Assembly: GCF_000178975.2 (NCBI RefSeq)
Contig: NC_015064.1
Span: 3,100,001 to 3,164,000 of the forward strand
Source: Granulicella tundricola MP5ACTX9
Lineage (GTDB): Bacteria; Acidobacteriota; Terriglobia; Terriglobales; Acidobacteriaceae
Length of the DNA stretch: 64,000 nucleotides
Reading direction: 5' to 3'
In this document: positions 8,326-17,021 of the stretch, in pieces
Position numbering within the stretch: the first letter of the stretch is position 1
Layout of the letters: each line of letters begins with the position of its first letter
Notes under the pieces: generated by a model
What the model was told of the DNA's origin: nothing
The model's input: only the letters and a program-made list of their open reading frames with translations
The model's database searches: none
Translations under genes and position numbers: made by a program

Positions 8326-10824
8326 ATGCGCCCAGCGTTTTTGCTCGCCCTCGCCCTTCCCGCGACGTCCGTCCTCGCACAGTCTCCTGAGTCCAAGCCG
8401 ACCCCGACCATCGCCGCCAAGACCGCGACGATGGTCCACATGCCCGGCCTGCTGCCGCTGGACTGGGACGCCAGGGCCGGCAAGCTCTACCTTGAGATCC
8501 CCAAGCTCAACTACGACATCCTGTACACAAATTCCCTGCCACATGGGACAGGCTCCAACGACCTTGGGCTGGACCGCGGCCAGACCTCCGGCGGCAAGAT
8601 CGTACACTTCGAGCGCTCCGGCCCCAAGGTCCTCCTCGTTGAGCCCAACCAGGAGTTCCGCAGCTCGTCTGACGACCCCGCCGAGCGCCTCTCCATTCAC
8701 CAGTCCTTCCCGGAGTCCGTCCTGGCCGGCTTCAAGGTCGAGGCCGAAAACCCCGACGGCGCAGTCCTTGTAGACGCCACCGACTTCTTCGTCCGCGACG
8801 CCCACGGCGTCATCGAGACCCTCACCACGTTGAAGCAGGGCGCGTTCAAGCTGGATGCCTCCCGCTCCACCATAGAGCTCGACCACACCAAGGCCTTCCC
8901 AAAGAACACTGAGGTCGAAGCCCTCCTGACCTTCACCTCCGAGACCTCGCCAGGTCGCCGTAGCTACGTCGCGGACGTCACCCCGGACCCGCACGCCCTC
9001 ACCCTGCGCGAGCACCAGTCCTTCCTGGAGCTCCCGCCCCCCGGCTTCACCCCGCGGCGCTTCGACCCGCGCGCCGGCTACTTCCCCAGCTCCTACCGCG
9101 ACTACAGCGCGCCCTTAGGCGAAGAGCTCGACCAAAGGTTCATCATCCGCCACCGCCTCATCAAGAAAGATCCAAGCTGCACCAAGGCCTGCGAGCCCGT
9201 CACCCCCATCCAGTACTACGTGGATCGCGGCGCACCGGAGCCCATCCGCACCGCGCTCGTAGAAGGCGCACGCTGGTGGGACCAGGCCTTCCAGGCTGCC
9301 GGCTGGGCCAAGGGAACCTTCCGCGTAGACCCCCTGCCCGCTGACGCCGACCCCATGGACGTCCGCTTCAACATCATCCAGTGGGTCCACCGTTACACCC
9401 GCGGCTGGAGCTACGGAGCCGCCATCGCAGACCCACGCACCGGCGAAATCATCAAGGGCAACGTGACCCTTGGCAGCCTGCGCGGTCGCCAGGACTACCT
9501 CATCGCCGAAGCCCTGCTCAGCCCTTACGTCAAGGGTGCACCAGCGATCACTCCCAGCAACGATCCCATGCTCGCCATGGTCCTGCAGCGCATCCGTCAG
9601 CTCTCCGCGCATGAGACCGGCCACACCCTCGGCCTCGCGCACAACTTCGCTGCCAGCGCCTTCCCCCACACCGATCTCGACGAAACCATCTCCGTGATGG
9701 ACTACCCGCACCCTTACATCTTCCTCAACAAGGGAGGCGTGCCCGATCTCTCCCACGCCTACCCCGTCAACATCGGCTCCTGGGATAAGGTCGCCATCGA
9801 TTACGGCTATCGCGAGTTCGACCGCTCCGGCAGCGCCGTGGAGCGGCCCGCAGCCCTCAATCAGATCCTTGCCGACTCAGAGAAAAAGGGCCTCATCTTC
9901 ATCACCGACGAGGACTCCCGCCCCTTCAGCGGCGCACACCCGCACGCCCATCTCTGGGACAACGGGGCAGACCCAGCAGATGAGCTGATCCGCATCCTCG
10001 ACATCCGCGCCAAGGCCATCGCCCGCTTCAACGCCAACGCCATCAAGCCCGGCATGCCCATGGCCCAGCTTGAGGACACCCTCGTCCCGCTCTACCTGCT
10101 GCACCGCTACCAGACCGAGGCCGCGATCAAGGAGATCGGCGGCCTGGACTACCGCTACCAACTCCGTGACGACGGCCAGATCAACCCCACTATCGTCTCG
10201 CCTGAGGATCAGAACAAGGCCATCGCCGCCGTGCTGAAGACCCTCACGCCGGACACGCTCACGCTGCCTGAATCGCTGCTACAGATCCTGCCGCCCCGCC
10301 CGCCCGGCCTCCGCCGCACCCAGGAGTCCTTCCCGTCTGAGACCGGTCTGACCTTCGATCCCATTGCCACCGCAGAGTCCGCCGCCGACCTCACCCTCGC
10401 CGTTCTCTTCGATCCCGCACGCGCCAGCCGCCTCGTCCAGTACCACATGCGTTCGCCCAAGGCACCCTCCCTGCGCGGCCTGATGGAGGCCGTCTCCAAG
10501 ACCACTGCCGAGCGTCCAGAAGGTGGTCACACCATGTCCTCTGAGGTGGAACGCGCCGTCGAGTTCCGTGCGCTCGAAGCCATGTTCACCCTCGCCGTGA
10601 ACCCAACAGCCTCATCCCAGGCTCGCGCCATCGCCCACTCCCACCTTGAGGACGTGCTGAAGCAGTTCACCTCCGCCGCCCCCCTGACAGATACGGCAGA
10701 GGCCATCCACCGCGCCGCGATGATCGACCGCATCAACGACTTCAACCGCGATCCTGAAAAGTTCGTCCCCGCCAAATCCATCGAAGCTCCCCCCGGTATG
10801 CCCATCGGCGATGACGAAGAGTAA
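8326..10824 (+). CDS. Exported zinc-dependent metalloprotease (DUF5117/DUF4953 type)
   Basis: The 832-residue protein has a short signal peptide (MRPAFLLALALPATSVLAQ). A region resembling DUF5117 follows (LLPLDWDARAGKLYLEIP through about residue 260), then a metzincin-like catalytic domain with HETGHTLGLAH near 428-438, which carries the three zinc-binding histidines and the catalytic glutamate. A Met-turn candidate (ISVMDYPHPY) lies about 20 residues on. The C-terminal third is helical. The overall layout matches the long exported metalloproteases common in Bacteroidetes and Acidobacteria. It probably degrades proteins outside the cytoplasmic membrane. Confidence 0.85.
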   Translation: MRPAFLLALALPATSVLAQSPESKPTPTIAAKTATMVHMPGLLPLDWDARAGKLYLEIPKLNYDILYTNSLPHGTGSNDLGLDRGQTSGGKIVHFERSGPKVLLVEPNQEFRSSSDDPAERLSIHQSFPESVLAGFKVEAENPDGAVLVDATDFFVRDAHGVIETLTTLKQGAFKLDASRSTIELDHTKAFPKNTEVEALLTFTSETSPGRRSYVADVTPDPHALTLREHQSFLELPPPGFTPRRFDPRAGYFPSSYRDYSAPLGEELDQRFIIRHRLIKKDPSCTKACEPVTPIQYYVDRGAPEPIRTALVEGARWWDQAFQAAGWAKGTFRVDPLPADADPMDVRFNIIQWVHRYTRGWSYGAAIADPRTGEIIKGNVTLGSLRGRQDYLIAEALLSPYVKGAPAITPSNDPMLAMVLQRIRQLSAHETGHTLGLAHNFAASAFPHTDLDETISVMDYPHPYIFLNKGGVPDLSHAYPVNIGSWDKVAIDYGYREFDRSGSAVERPAALNQILADSEKKGLIFITDEDSRPFSGAHPHAHLWDNGADPADELIRILDIRAKAIARFNANAIKPGMPMAQLEDTLVPLYLLHRYQTEAAIKEIGGLDYRYQLRDDGQINPTIVSPEDQNKAIAAVLKTLTPDTLTLPESLLQILPPRPPGLRRTQESFPSETGLTFDPIATAESAADLTLAVLFDPARASRLVQYHMRSPKAPSLRGLMEAVSKTTAERPEGGHTMSSEVERAVEFRALEAMFTLAVNPTASSQARAIAHSHLEDVLKQFTSAAPLTDTAEAIHRAAMIDRINDFNRDPEKFVPAKSIEAPPGMPIGDDEE

Positions 10825-10861
10825 GCTGCATTCGTAAATTATTGATGCGAATCGTTGAACG

Positions 10862-10908
10862 CCTCTCTGGGACCTGCCGATAGTTCCGTGGCGAGACCCC
10901 CAGAGAGG
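10862..10908 (+). promoter_or_regulatory. Leader stem-loop that covers the ribosome-binding site of the next gene
   Basis: CCTCTCTGGG (10862-10871) is perfectly complementary to CCCAGAGAGG (10899-10908), with a 27-base loop. The right arm contains the Shine-Dalgarno AGAGAGG, 7 bases before the ATG at 10916. If formed in mRNA, the stem would block initiation. Confidence 0.5.
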
Positions 10909-10915
10909 TGCAACC

Positions 10916-11251
10916 ATGGTCGATCAAATCAACGCAATTCAGAAGCCCACCCAGATCCAGCCGGAACCCGTCGACAAGCCCACCAACGTGCAGGCGCAGG
11001 CCGAAACCCACAACACAGCTACCCAGCCCTCCAAGACCCAGAAAGTGGAAGAGGCGCAGGCCAAACATGTGCGCGAGGCCTACACCGTCCACCTGACCAC
11101 GACCGCCAAGGTCGAGGCGCTCAAGCAGGTCGGCGCCAGCGTGAACTCCATCTCTGCCAGCCTCGGCTTAACCAGGGCTGACGTGGACTCCACGCTGGAA
11201 ATCACGGACACTACCGTCGCCGACGCCGAGACCGCCGCAGTCCTGATCTAG
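10916..11251 (+). CDS. Hypothetical protein, Gln/Thr-rich N-terminus with helical C-terminus
   Basis: The 111-residue product starts with a low-complexity Gln/Pro/Thr region (1-45) and ends in a helical segment. The helical part contains VEALKQVGASVNSISASLGL, which has the spacing of a helix-turn-helix-like unit, and then TRADVDSTLEI. No signal peptide or membrane segment is seen. AGAGAGG at 10902-10908 supports the start and lies inside a stem-loop. The gene overlaps the convergent thioesterase gene by 4 bases. Family not recognised; a DNA-binding or secretion-adaptor role would be speculation. Confidence 0.55.
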   Translation: MVDQINAIQKPTQIQPEPVDKPTNVQAQAETHNTATQPSKTQKVEEAQAKHVREAYTVHLTTTAKVEALKQVGASVNSISASLGLTRADVDSTLEITDTTVADAETAAVLI

Positions 11252-11694
11252 CTCTCGTCCTCAGCGGTCTCCACCGGCACATGCGCGGCCCGGAACGCCT
11301 CCGCGTAGCGTGCCGGCATCGCGGCCTTGCGCATCTCCTTGTCGACCACCACATGGGTTGTCGCGCCTTCGCACAGCAGCGTTCCATCCGCTGCACGCAC
11401 CACGCGATATGCAAACTTCACCACGCTCCCGCGTACGCCCGCGATGCGCGTCTGCACGATCAGCTCATCGTCGTACCGCGCCGGAGCCTTGTACCGGCAG
11501 GTGACCTCGACCACCGCAATCCCCACGCCGTCCTCGCGCTCCATTGTCTTGTAGTCCAGGCCCATCTGCCGGATCAGCTCCACCCGGCCCACCTCAAACC
11601 AGACCAGGTAGTTCGCGTGATAGACCACGCCCATCTGATCCGTCTCCGCATAGCGGACACGCACTCGCGCCTCACCCAAAACCATTTCACTCAT
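11248..11694 (-). CDS. Acyl-CoA thioesterase, YbgC/4-hydroxybenzoyl-CoA thioesterase type
   Basis: A 148-residue single hot-dog domain protein. It has the family signature ARVRVRYAETDQMGVVYHANYLVWFE (residues 9-34) with the catalytic aspartate in the position of Asp of TDQMG, followed by the strand VVEVTCRYKAPARYDDEL. Such enzymes hydrolyse short-chain or aryl acyl-CoA thioesters in the cytoplasm. It is 17 bases downstream of the TetR gene on the same strand, so they may be cotranscribed. Specificity cannot be told. Confidence 0.8.
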   Translation of the reverse strand: MSEMVLGEARVRVRYAETDQMGVVYHANYLVWFEVGRVELIRQMGLDYKTMEREDGVGIAVVEVTCRYKAPARYDDELIVQTRIAGVRGSVVKFAYRVVRAADGTLLCEGATTHVVVDKEMRKAAMPARYAEAFRAAHVPVETAEDES

Positions 11695-11711
11695 CTGTTC
11701 AGTTTACCGGG

Positions 11712-12296
11712 TCAGGCGCGCAGCCCCTCCAGCATCACACCCAGCGACTCCCGCGCATCCTCCAGCGCATCCTTCGTCCCCTCCAGCCGGCTGATCACCA
11801 ACGCCCCCTCCAGCGTCGCCACAATCGTATTCCCCACCCGCCGAGCCGTAGTCCCTGCCTTGATCTCCCCCCGCGCCATCCCATACTCGACGATCGCCGC
11901 AATCCTGCGCTTCCAACGCTGGATCGCATCGCAAGCCATCGCCTTCAGCTCCGGGTTCACGTCGTCCGCGTCCACCGCGGTGTTCAGCAGCATACAGCCG
12001 CCCGCCACCAGGCTGGGAGCCTCCGCAAACCGCGCCACATGAAACTTCAGCCGATCCACCGCGTTCTCAATATGCTCCATCCCGTCGGTGCGCGAGCGCT
12101 GCGACTGCGCCGTCGCCCAGCGGAACACCTCCACCGCCAACTCCTGCTTGCTCGCAAAATGCCGGTACAGCCCACCCTTTTCGAGCCCCGTCGCATTCAG
12201 GATGTCTTGCACCGAACAACCCGCAAACCCCTTTTGATTGAACAAAGGCGCGGCCTCGCGCACAATCCGCTCCCGCGTCGTCTCGCCTTTACTCAT
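11712..12296 (-). CDS. TetR/AcrR family transcriptional regulator
   Basis: The ATG at 12296 is preferred over an upstream in-frame start at 12329 because GGAGG lies 5 bases before it. The product (194 residues) has an N-terminal TetR DNA-binding domain (TTRERIVREAAPLFNQKGF, then SVQDILNATGLEKGGLYRHF, residues about 6-50). The ligand-binding domain contains CMLLNTAVDADDVNPELK, typical of the TetR_C_6-like branch that senses small electrophiles or drugs. The gene is divergent from an EmrB/QacA-type transporter, the standard arrangement for a local repressor. Operator candidate at 12355-12366. Confidence 0.85.
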   Translation of the reverse strand: MSKGETTRERIVREAAPLFNQKGFAGCSVQDILNATGLEKGGLYRHFASKQELAVEVFRWATAQSQRSRTDGMEHIENAVDRLKFHVARFAEAPSLVAGGCMLLNTAVDADDVNPELKAMACDAIQRWKRRIAAIVEYGMARGEIKAGTTARRVGNTIVATLEGALVISRLEGTKDALEDARESLGVMLEGLRA

Positions 12297-12354
12297 CGCG
12301 ACCTCCAGAAAACCTGCATCGCACACCATCTCTCCTGAATCTGATGCATAAAGC

Positions 12355-12366
12355 GACCGAACGGTC
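12355..12366. promoter_or_regulatory. Candidate TetR operator between tetR-type and efflux genes
   Basis: GACCGAACGGTC has perfect 5-base arms (GACCG / CGGTC) around AA and lies 23 bases before the efflux gene ATG in the 93-base divergent intergenic space. A second inverted pair, TGCATC (12315-12320) and GATGCA (12343-12348), lies nearby. Site assignment is inferred from position and symmetry. Confidence 0.4.
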
Positions 12367-12389
12367 TCATCTCTGACAAAAGGATTTCG

Positions 12390-14015
12390 ATGGCAACCGC
12401 AGTCGCCCCAATCTCTCAGATTTCTCCTGTAGAAGCACTCCGGCGAGCGGGCATCAACCCATGGGTAGTCGCACTCACCGTCACCCTCGCCACCTTCATG
12501 GAGCTGCTCGATACCTCCATCGCCAACGTCTCCCTGCCCTACATCGCAGGAGGCCTCGGCCGTTCGTTCGACGAAGTCACCTGGATTCTCACCACCTACC
12601 TCGTCGCCAACGCTGTCATCCTGCCCATGTCAGCCTGGTTCTCCCGCGTCTTCGGCCGCAAGAACTACTACATGGCCTGCGTCGCGCTCTTCACCGTCAC
12701 CAGCTTCCTCTGCGGCATCGCCCCCAGCCTGGAGATCATGCTCCTCGCCCGCGTCCTTCAAGGCATCGGCGGTGGAGGCCTCGCCCCGGTCGAACAGGCC
12801 ATTCTCGTAGACACCTTTGAACCCGCCAAGCGAGCCTCAGCCTTCGCCCTTTACACCGTCGCCATCGTCACCGCACCCGCCATCGGCCCCGTCCTCGGCG
12901 GCTGGATCACCGACAACTACAACTGGCGCTGGGTCTTCCTCATCAACATCCCCATCGGCCTCCTCTCGCTCTACCTCACCAACCGCTTCGTCTTCGATCC
13001 ACCCTCCTACGCGGCAGAGCGAGCCTCCGTCCGCCAGGGCGGTAAGCTCTCCATCGACGGCGTCGGCATGGCCCTTATCGGCGTAGGCTCCGCCGCGCTC
13101 GAGATCCTCCTCGACCGCGGACAGATCGACGACTGGTTCGGCTCCGTCTTCATCCGCTGGTGTTTCGTCGTCGGCGTCGCCTGCCTCACCGGCGCAGTCT
13201 TCTGGGAGCTCAACCACAAGGACCCCGTCATCGACTTCCGACTCCTCAAGGTCCGCAACTTCGCCCTCGCCTGCGTCTTCTACTTCACCTTCGGCGTAGG
13301 TCTCTTCGCCTCCACCACGATGATCCCCCAGCTCCTCCAGTCGCTCTATGGCTACCGCGCCATCGACGCCGGCCTCGTCCTTGGACCCGGTGCGCTCGTC
13401 ATTACCTTCCTGGCCCCCGTAGGTGCGCAACTGGTCCAGCGAGGCATCGTCAAACCCAAGATCCTCCTCTTCGGCGCGGTTATGGTCGTGGGCCTCTCCT
13501 TCATCCACTACAGCCACTTCAACCTGGCCACCGACTACAAGCACTACGCCCTCGCCCGCGCACTCCAGGGCTTCGGCTACGCCTTCTTCTTCGTGCCGCT
13601 TTCGGTCATCGGCTACTCGCAGCTCACTCCCGCGCAAAACAACCGCGCATCGTCCCTCACCAACTTCTTCCGCAACTGGGGCGGAAGCTTTGGCATCGCC
13701 TTCGTCACCACTATGTCGGAGCGCCGCCAGGACTTCCACCAGTCCATCGTCGGAGCCAATCAGAACGCGTCATCGGCCACCTTCCAATCCGCCGTCAACG
13801 CCACAGCCGCTTATCTCCGCGTACACGGCTTCTCGCAGGCCGACGCGCTCTCCGCCGCCTACGCCCGTTACTACAACGAGCTCTTCGCCCAGACTCGCCT
13901 GCTCGCCTTCATGGACTGCTTCTACGTCCTCGGCATCATGACGTTAGTCGTAGGCCCCCTGGCTCTCCTCACCAAGAGCTTCAAACCCTCCGCCAAGTCC
14001 GAGCCCGCCCACTAA
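12390..14015 (+). CDS. DHA2 family MFS drug:H+ antiporter (EmrB/QacA type)
   Basis: The 541-residue protein has about 14 membrane helices. The first bears FMELLDTSIANVSLPYIAG, the D1 motif of the DHA2 family; motif A-like sequence is in WFSRVFGRKN; motif C-like sequence is in TAPAIGPVLGGWITD. EmrB-type pumps export hydrophobic toxic compounds, usually with an EmrA adaptor and an outer-membrane channel. No adaptor gene is beside this one. AAAGGA lies 5 bases before the ATG. The divergent TetR gene suggests ligand-induced expression. Confidence 0.88.
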   Translation: MATAVAPISQISPVEALRRAGINPWVVALTVTLATFMELLDTSIANVSLPYIAGGLGRSFDEVTWILTTYLVANAVILPMSAWFSRVFGRKNYYMACVALFTVTSFLCGIAPSLEIMLLARVLQGIGGGGLAPVEQAILVDTFEPAKRASAFALYTVAIVTAPAIGPVLGGWITDNYNWRWVFLINIPIGLLSLYLTNRFVFDPPSYAAERASVRQGGKLSIDGVGMALIGVGSAALEILLDRGQIDDWFGSVFIRWCFVVGVACLTGAVFWELNHKDPVIDFRLLKVRNFALACVFYFTFGVGLFASTTMIPQLLQSLYGYRAIDAGLVLGPGALVITFLAPVGAQLVQRGIVKPKILLFGAVMVVGLSFIHYSHFNLATDYKHYALARALQGFGYAFFFVPLSVIGYSQLTPAQNNRASSLTNFFRNWGGSFGIAFVTTMSERRQDFHQSIVGANQNASSATFQSAVNATAAYLRVHGFSQADALSAAYARYYNELFAQTRLLAFMDCFYVLGIMTLVVGPLALLTKSFKPSAKSEPAH

Positions 14016-14039
14016 CCCTCAACCCGGCACGATGGGTGC

Positions 14040-14065
14040 CCCATGTCCCGATCCTGGGACATGGG
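14040..14065. terminator. Perfect 10-bp hairpin between convergent genes
   Basis: CCCATGTCCC (14040-14049) pairs with GGGACATGGG (14056-14065), loop GATCCT. It sits between the ends of the efflux gene and the sialate esterase gene, so a bidirectional termination or mRNA 3'-end role is likely, but no T-run follows on either side. Confidence 0.45.
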
Positions 14066-14069
14066 CAAG

Positions 14070-15596
14070 CTAGCGGCTAGGCACCGGCTCTGAGCTGAAC
14101 GTGGAAGCAGGCAGACCCGCTGCGTTGTAAAGGCTCTCCGGCACCACGCTCGACCAGCCATACCGCACATAAACCGGCAGCGGCACAGCCTGCGACCGCA
14201 CCACGACACTCTCGCCTTCAACCTCCGCCTCTGCGAGCAGGAAGTGATGATCCGCCCCGGCCAGCTCAAACCCACTGGCAGCCTTGCCCCGGAACGTCAG
14301 CCCCTTCCCCGCATCGAACCACACCCGCATCGCCTTGACCCCATCCTTACCCATCTCCGTCGTCGCCTCGCGGAACAGCGGCCCCTCGTAGGCGACCTCT
14401 TGGCCATAGACCACATGCCTCGCAGCCAGCGCCAGCCGAGCGCCTACCGTCTGCTTATCTGCCGGATGCACATTGTGCGCGTTCCCCACATCAAGCGTTA
14501 CGACCATCCCCGTATTGGCCACCTCAAGCACTCGACGCTGCTCCTCGCGCACCAGCGAGAAATACTCCTTGGGTGAGTCGTAGCTCGAAATCTGCGCATA
14601 CAAAAAGGGCAGGTTCCCCTGCTCAAAATGCCGTCGCCAGTCGCCGATCATCGCCCCAAACAACCGCTCATACTCAGGCGCACGGTCATAGCCGCTGTTC
14701 GCCTCTCCCTGATACCAGAGAAATCCCTTCACGGTCACCGGCGCGAGCGGCGCAATCATCCCGTTGTAAAGCCCCGCCGGCCGCCATGGAGCTTCATCCG
14801 GGTGCCAGAAGTGACTCGGAACCGGCTTGCCCGCGGCCCGCGCCGCATCATCCTCCCGCTTTTCTTCTGCGATCAACGCGCGTATGTCTGTCTGCTGATT
14901 GGCAAACGTCGCACGGCTCGCAAACGCCGGCAGAAGGCTCGCGTCCGTCCCCAGCGTATCCAGCGACACCCACGCATCCGCCGGCGTTCCGCCATACGAA
15001 GAATCGATCAACCCGACCGGCACATTCTCCTTCGCGCTGATCTCACGCCCAAAGAAGTAAGCCGCCGCGGAGAAGCTCTTCGCCGTCTCCGGCGTACACT
15101 CCGTCCACGTCGTCGAGAGATCATCCAGCGGATACTCGGAGCTCTTATGCTCCACCAGCAGCAGCCTCATCTTCGGATGCGTCGCTGCTGCAATCTCCTT
15201 CTCGCCGTCCTTGATCGGCGTGCCCGGCCCAAAGCCCTGCAGCGGCATCTCCATATTGCTCTGCCCGGATGCGATCCACACATCGCCCACCAGCAGATCG
15301 CGAACCGTCGCCTCACCGCCATCCCCACTCACCCGCAACTCATACGGACCACCAGCCTTCTCAGGCTGCAGATAGAGGCTCCAACGTCCCAGCGCATCTG
15401 CCTCAGCGTAGCGAGTCTGTGCGTGAAACTCAGCCTTCACCCTGGCTCCCGGCGTCGCCCAGCCCCAGACATGGATCGGCCTCTCCCGCTGCAGCACCGC
15501 ATGATCGGAGATCACCTTCGGCAACCGCAACTCCGCCTTGGCTGCAACGCAGCCAAACATCAAACATCCCGCCATCATGACCCGCACTGCCTTCAT
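14070..15596 (-). CDS. Sialate O-acetylesterase-like SGNH esterase, exported
   Basis: The 508-residue product has a signal peptide (MMAGCLMFGCVAAKAEL) and then a beta-sandwich segment (LPKVISDHAVLQRERPIHVWG). The SGNH-type catalytic domain has the nucleophile in ASGQSNMEMPL (about 110-120), the glycine block in DSSYGGTPADAW, and the catalytic Asp/His region in DVGNAHNVHPADKQTVG. These enzymes remove acetyl groups from sugars such as sialic acid or plant polysaccharides. It follows a Tet-type MFS gene by only 4 bases on the same strand, so the pair is likely an operon; the transporter could import the sugar released. Confidence 0.82.
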   Translation of the reverse strand: MKAVRVMMAGCLMFGCVAAKAELRLPKVISDHAVLQRERPIHVWGWATPGARVKAEFHAQTRYAEADALGRWSLYLQPEKAGGPYELRVSGDGGEATVRDLLVGDVWIASGQSNMEMPLQGFGPGTPIKDGEKEIAAATHPKMRLLLVEHKSSEYPLDDLSTTWTECTPETAKSFSAAAYFFGREISAKENVPVGLIDSSYGGTPADAWVSLDTLGTDASLLPAFASRATFANQQTDIRALIAEEKREDDAARAAGKPVPSHFWHPDEAPWRPAGLYNGMIAPLAPVTVKGFLWYQGEANSGYDRAPEYERLFGAMIGDWRRHFEQGNLPFLYAQISSYDSPKEYFSLVREEQRRVLEVANTGMVVTLDVGNAHNVHPADKQTVGARLALAARHVVYGQEVAYEGPLFREATTEMGKDGVKAMRVWFDAGKGLTFRGKAASGFELAGADHHFLLAEAEVEGESVVVRSQAVPLPVYVRYGWSSVVPESLYNAAGLPASTFSSEPVPSR

Positions 15597-15600
15597 CCCA

Positions 15601-16851
15601 TCACTCCCCGTCTGTCGTTACAGATGCCCTGCGCCCCAGCTTGCCGCCAACCGCGACCATCAGGAAACAAGGCAAGTACAGCATAACCGGCACCAGCCAC
15701 ACCGCTCCCGGATACGAAGGCACCCGCTCCCGCAGCAAGCCATAAACACCCGAGGCCAGCACCGGCCCCGTCACCGCAATCAGCCCGTTGAAGCTTGTCA
15801 GCACGCCCTGCATCTCGCCTTGCCGCTCATCCCCTACGCTGTTTGAAAGCAACGACTGCAACGCCGGCAGCGAAACTCCACCCAGACAAAGCAGCGGAAT
15901 CATCCCGAACACCGCAGCCGTACTCCGCGCCAGCGAGAACAGCACCATCCCCACACTGTCAGCCGTCATCCCGATCATCAGTGTCCCCCGCTCACCCCAT
16001 CGCTTCTGCAACCGCTCCGGCAGAAATGCCTGGCACAGTGCATGAAACAGCCCAAAGTACGCAAACGAGATCCCCACCACCGTAGGTGTCCACTGAAAGC
16101 GCCCCGTCGTATACAGCACCCACAAAACCGCCGGCACCTGCCCCACCAGGTCGATCGTGCAGAACATATACAGCAGCCGGCCCACGCCATGCAGCCCGCT
16201 GATCGCCCGCATGGCAGCAAACGGATTCAACTGCGCAAGGGTAATCCGCGGCCGCACCGCCGCCCGCGCCACAAGCGACTCCGGCAGCACCAGCGCACAC
16301 ACCAAAAACCCAATCAGATTCAACCCCGCCGCAACATAAAAAGGAGCCCTCAGCGAGTACGTCCCGCACAACCCACCCAGCACCGGTCCCGCAATAAACC
16401 CCACCCCAAAGAACGCATTCATCCGCCCGAACGCCGCCGCCCGCGTCTCGGCAGAGTTGATATCCGCCAGATAGGCATTCGCGACCGTCATATTTGCCCC
16501 AGTCAGCCCCGCCACCGCCCGCCCCACGTACAACACCCACACCGTAGGCGAGAGCGCCATCACCAGGTCATCCACCGCCGTCCCCATCAGCGACAGCAGC
16601 AGAATCGGCCGACGCCCAAACCTGTCGCTCAACGCCCCGAGCACCGGGCTCGCCAGCAGCATCGTCGCCGCATAAGCCGCCAGCAGATAGCCATACTGCC
16701 GCACCACGTCGCCCGGCCCATGCAGCCCTTGTCCATGCAGCAAAGAGCGCAGCAGTCCCGGCAGCACCGGAAAGACGATCCCGATGCCCATGGCATCCAG
16801 AAACACGATAAGAAAGATAAGGGTCGTAGAGCGTGAGTTGGAGCGCATCAT
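15601..16851 (-). CDS. MFS transporter, TetA/multidrug DHA1 type
   Basis: The 416-residue protein has 12 predicted membrane helices. It carries LIFLIVFLDAMGIGIVFPVLP in helix 1, motif A VLGALSDRFGRRPILLLSL between helices 2 and 3, and a motif-C-like GFIAGPVLGGLCG in helix 5, the pattern of the tetracycline-efflux DHA1 branch. A real tetracycline pump cannot be assumed; many relatives carry sugars or unknown drugs. It precedes the sialate esterase by 4 bases. On the minus strand, TTGATG (17010-17005) and TATACT (16989-16984), spaced by 15, may be its promoter. Confidence 0.8.
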   Translation of the reverse strand: MMRSNSRSTTLIFLIVFLDAMGIGIVFPVLPGLLRSLLHGQGLHGPGDVVRQYGYLLAAYAATMLLASPVLGALSDRFGRRPILLLSLMGTAVDDLVMALSPTVWVLYVGRAVAGLTGANMTVANAYLADINSAETRAAAFGRMNAFFGVGFIAGPVLGGLCGTYSLRAPFYVAAGLNLIGFLVCALVLPESLVARAAVRPRITLAQLNPFAAMRAISGLHGVGRLLYMFCTIDLVGQVPAVLWVLYTTGRFQWTPTVVGISFAYFGLFHALCQAFLPERLQKRWGERGTLMIGMTADSVGMVLFSLARSTAAVFGMIPLLCLGGVSLPALQSLLSNSVGDERQGEMQGVLTSFNGLIAVTGPVLASGVYGLLRERVPSYPGAVWLVPVMLYLPCFLMVAVGGKLGRRASVTTDGE

Positions 16852-17021
16852 GCAGAGACATCCTGATCGTTGTAAGCACGGAGCTATCCGTGCATTGGCA
16901 GCAGCGCGCGGCAGACAGCCACGCAGGAAGCTACTTCACGAGTTCAGAATCAATCCGCATTGAACCACACCTCTACGACCAGAAGTATATCCCGAAGTAC
17001 AGCTCATCAAAGAGAACTGCC

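Noticed and set aside
12837..13739. Minus-strand open frame opposite the EmrB/QacA-type transporter
   Set aside because: Acidic, repetitive composition typical of antisense reading of a GC-rich membrane-protein gene; no ribosome-binding site or homology.
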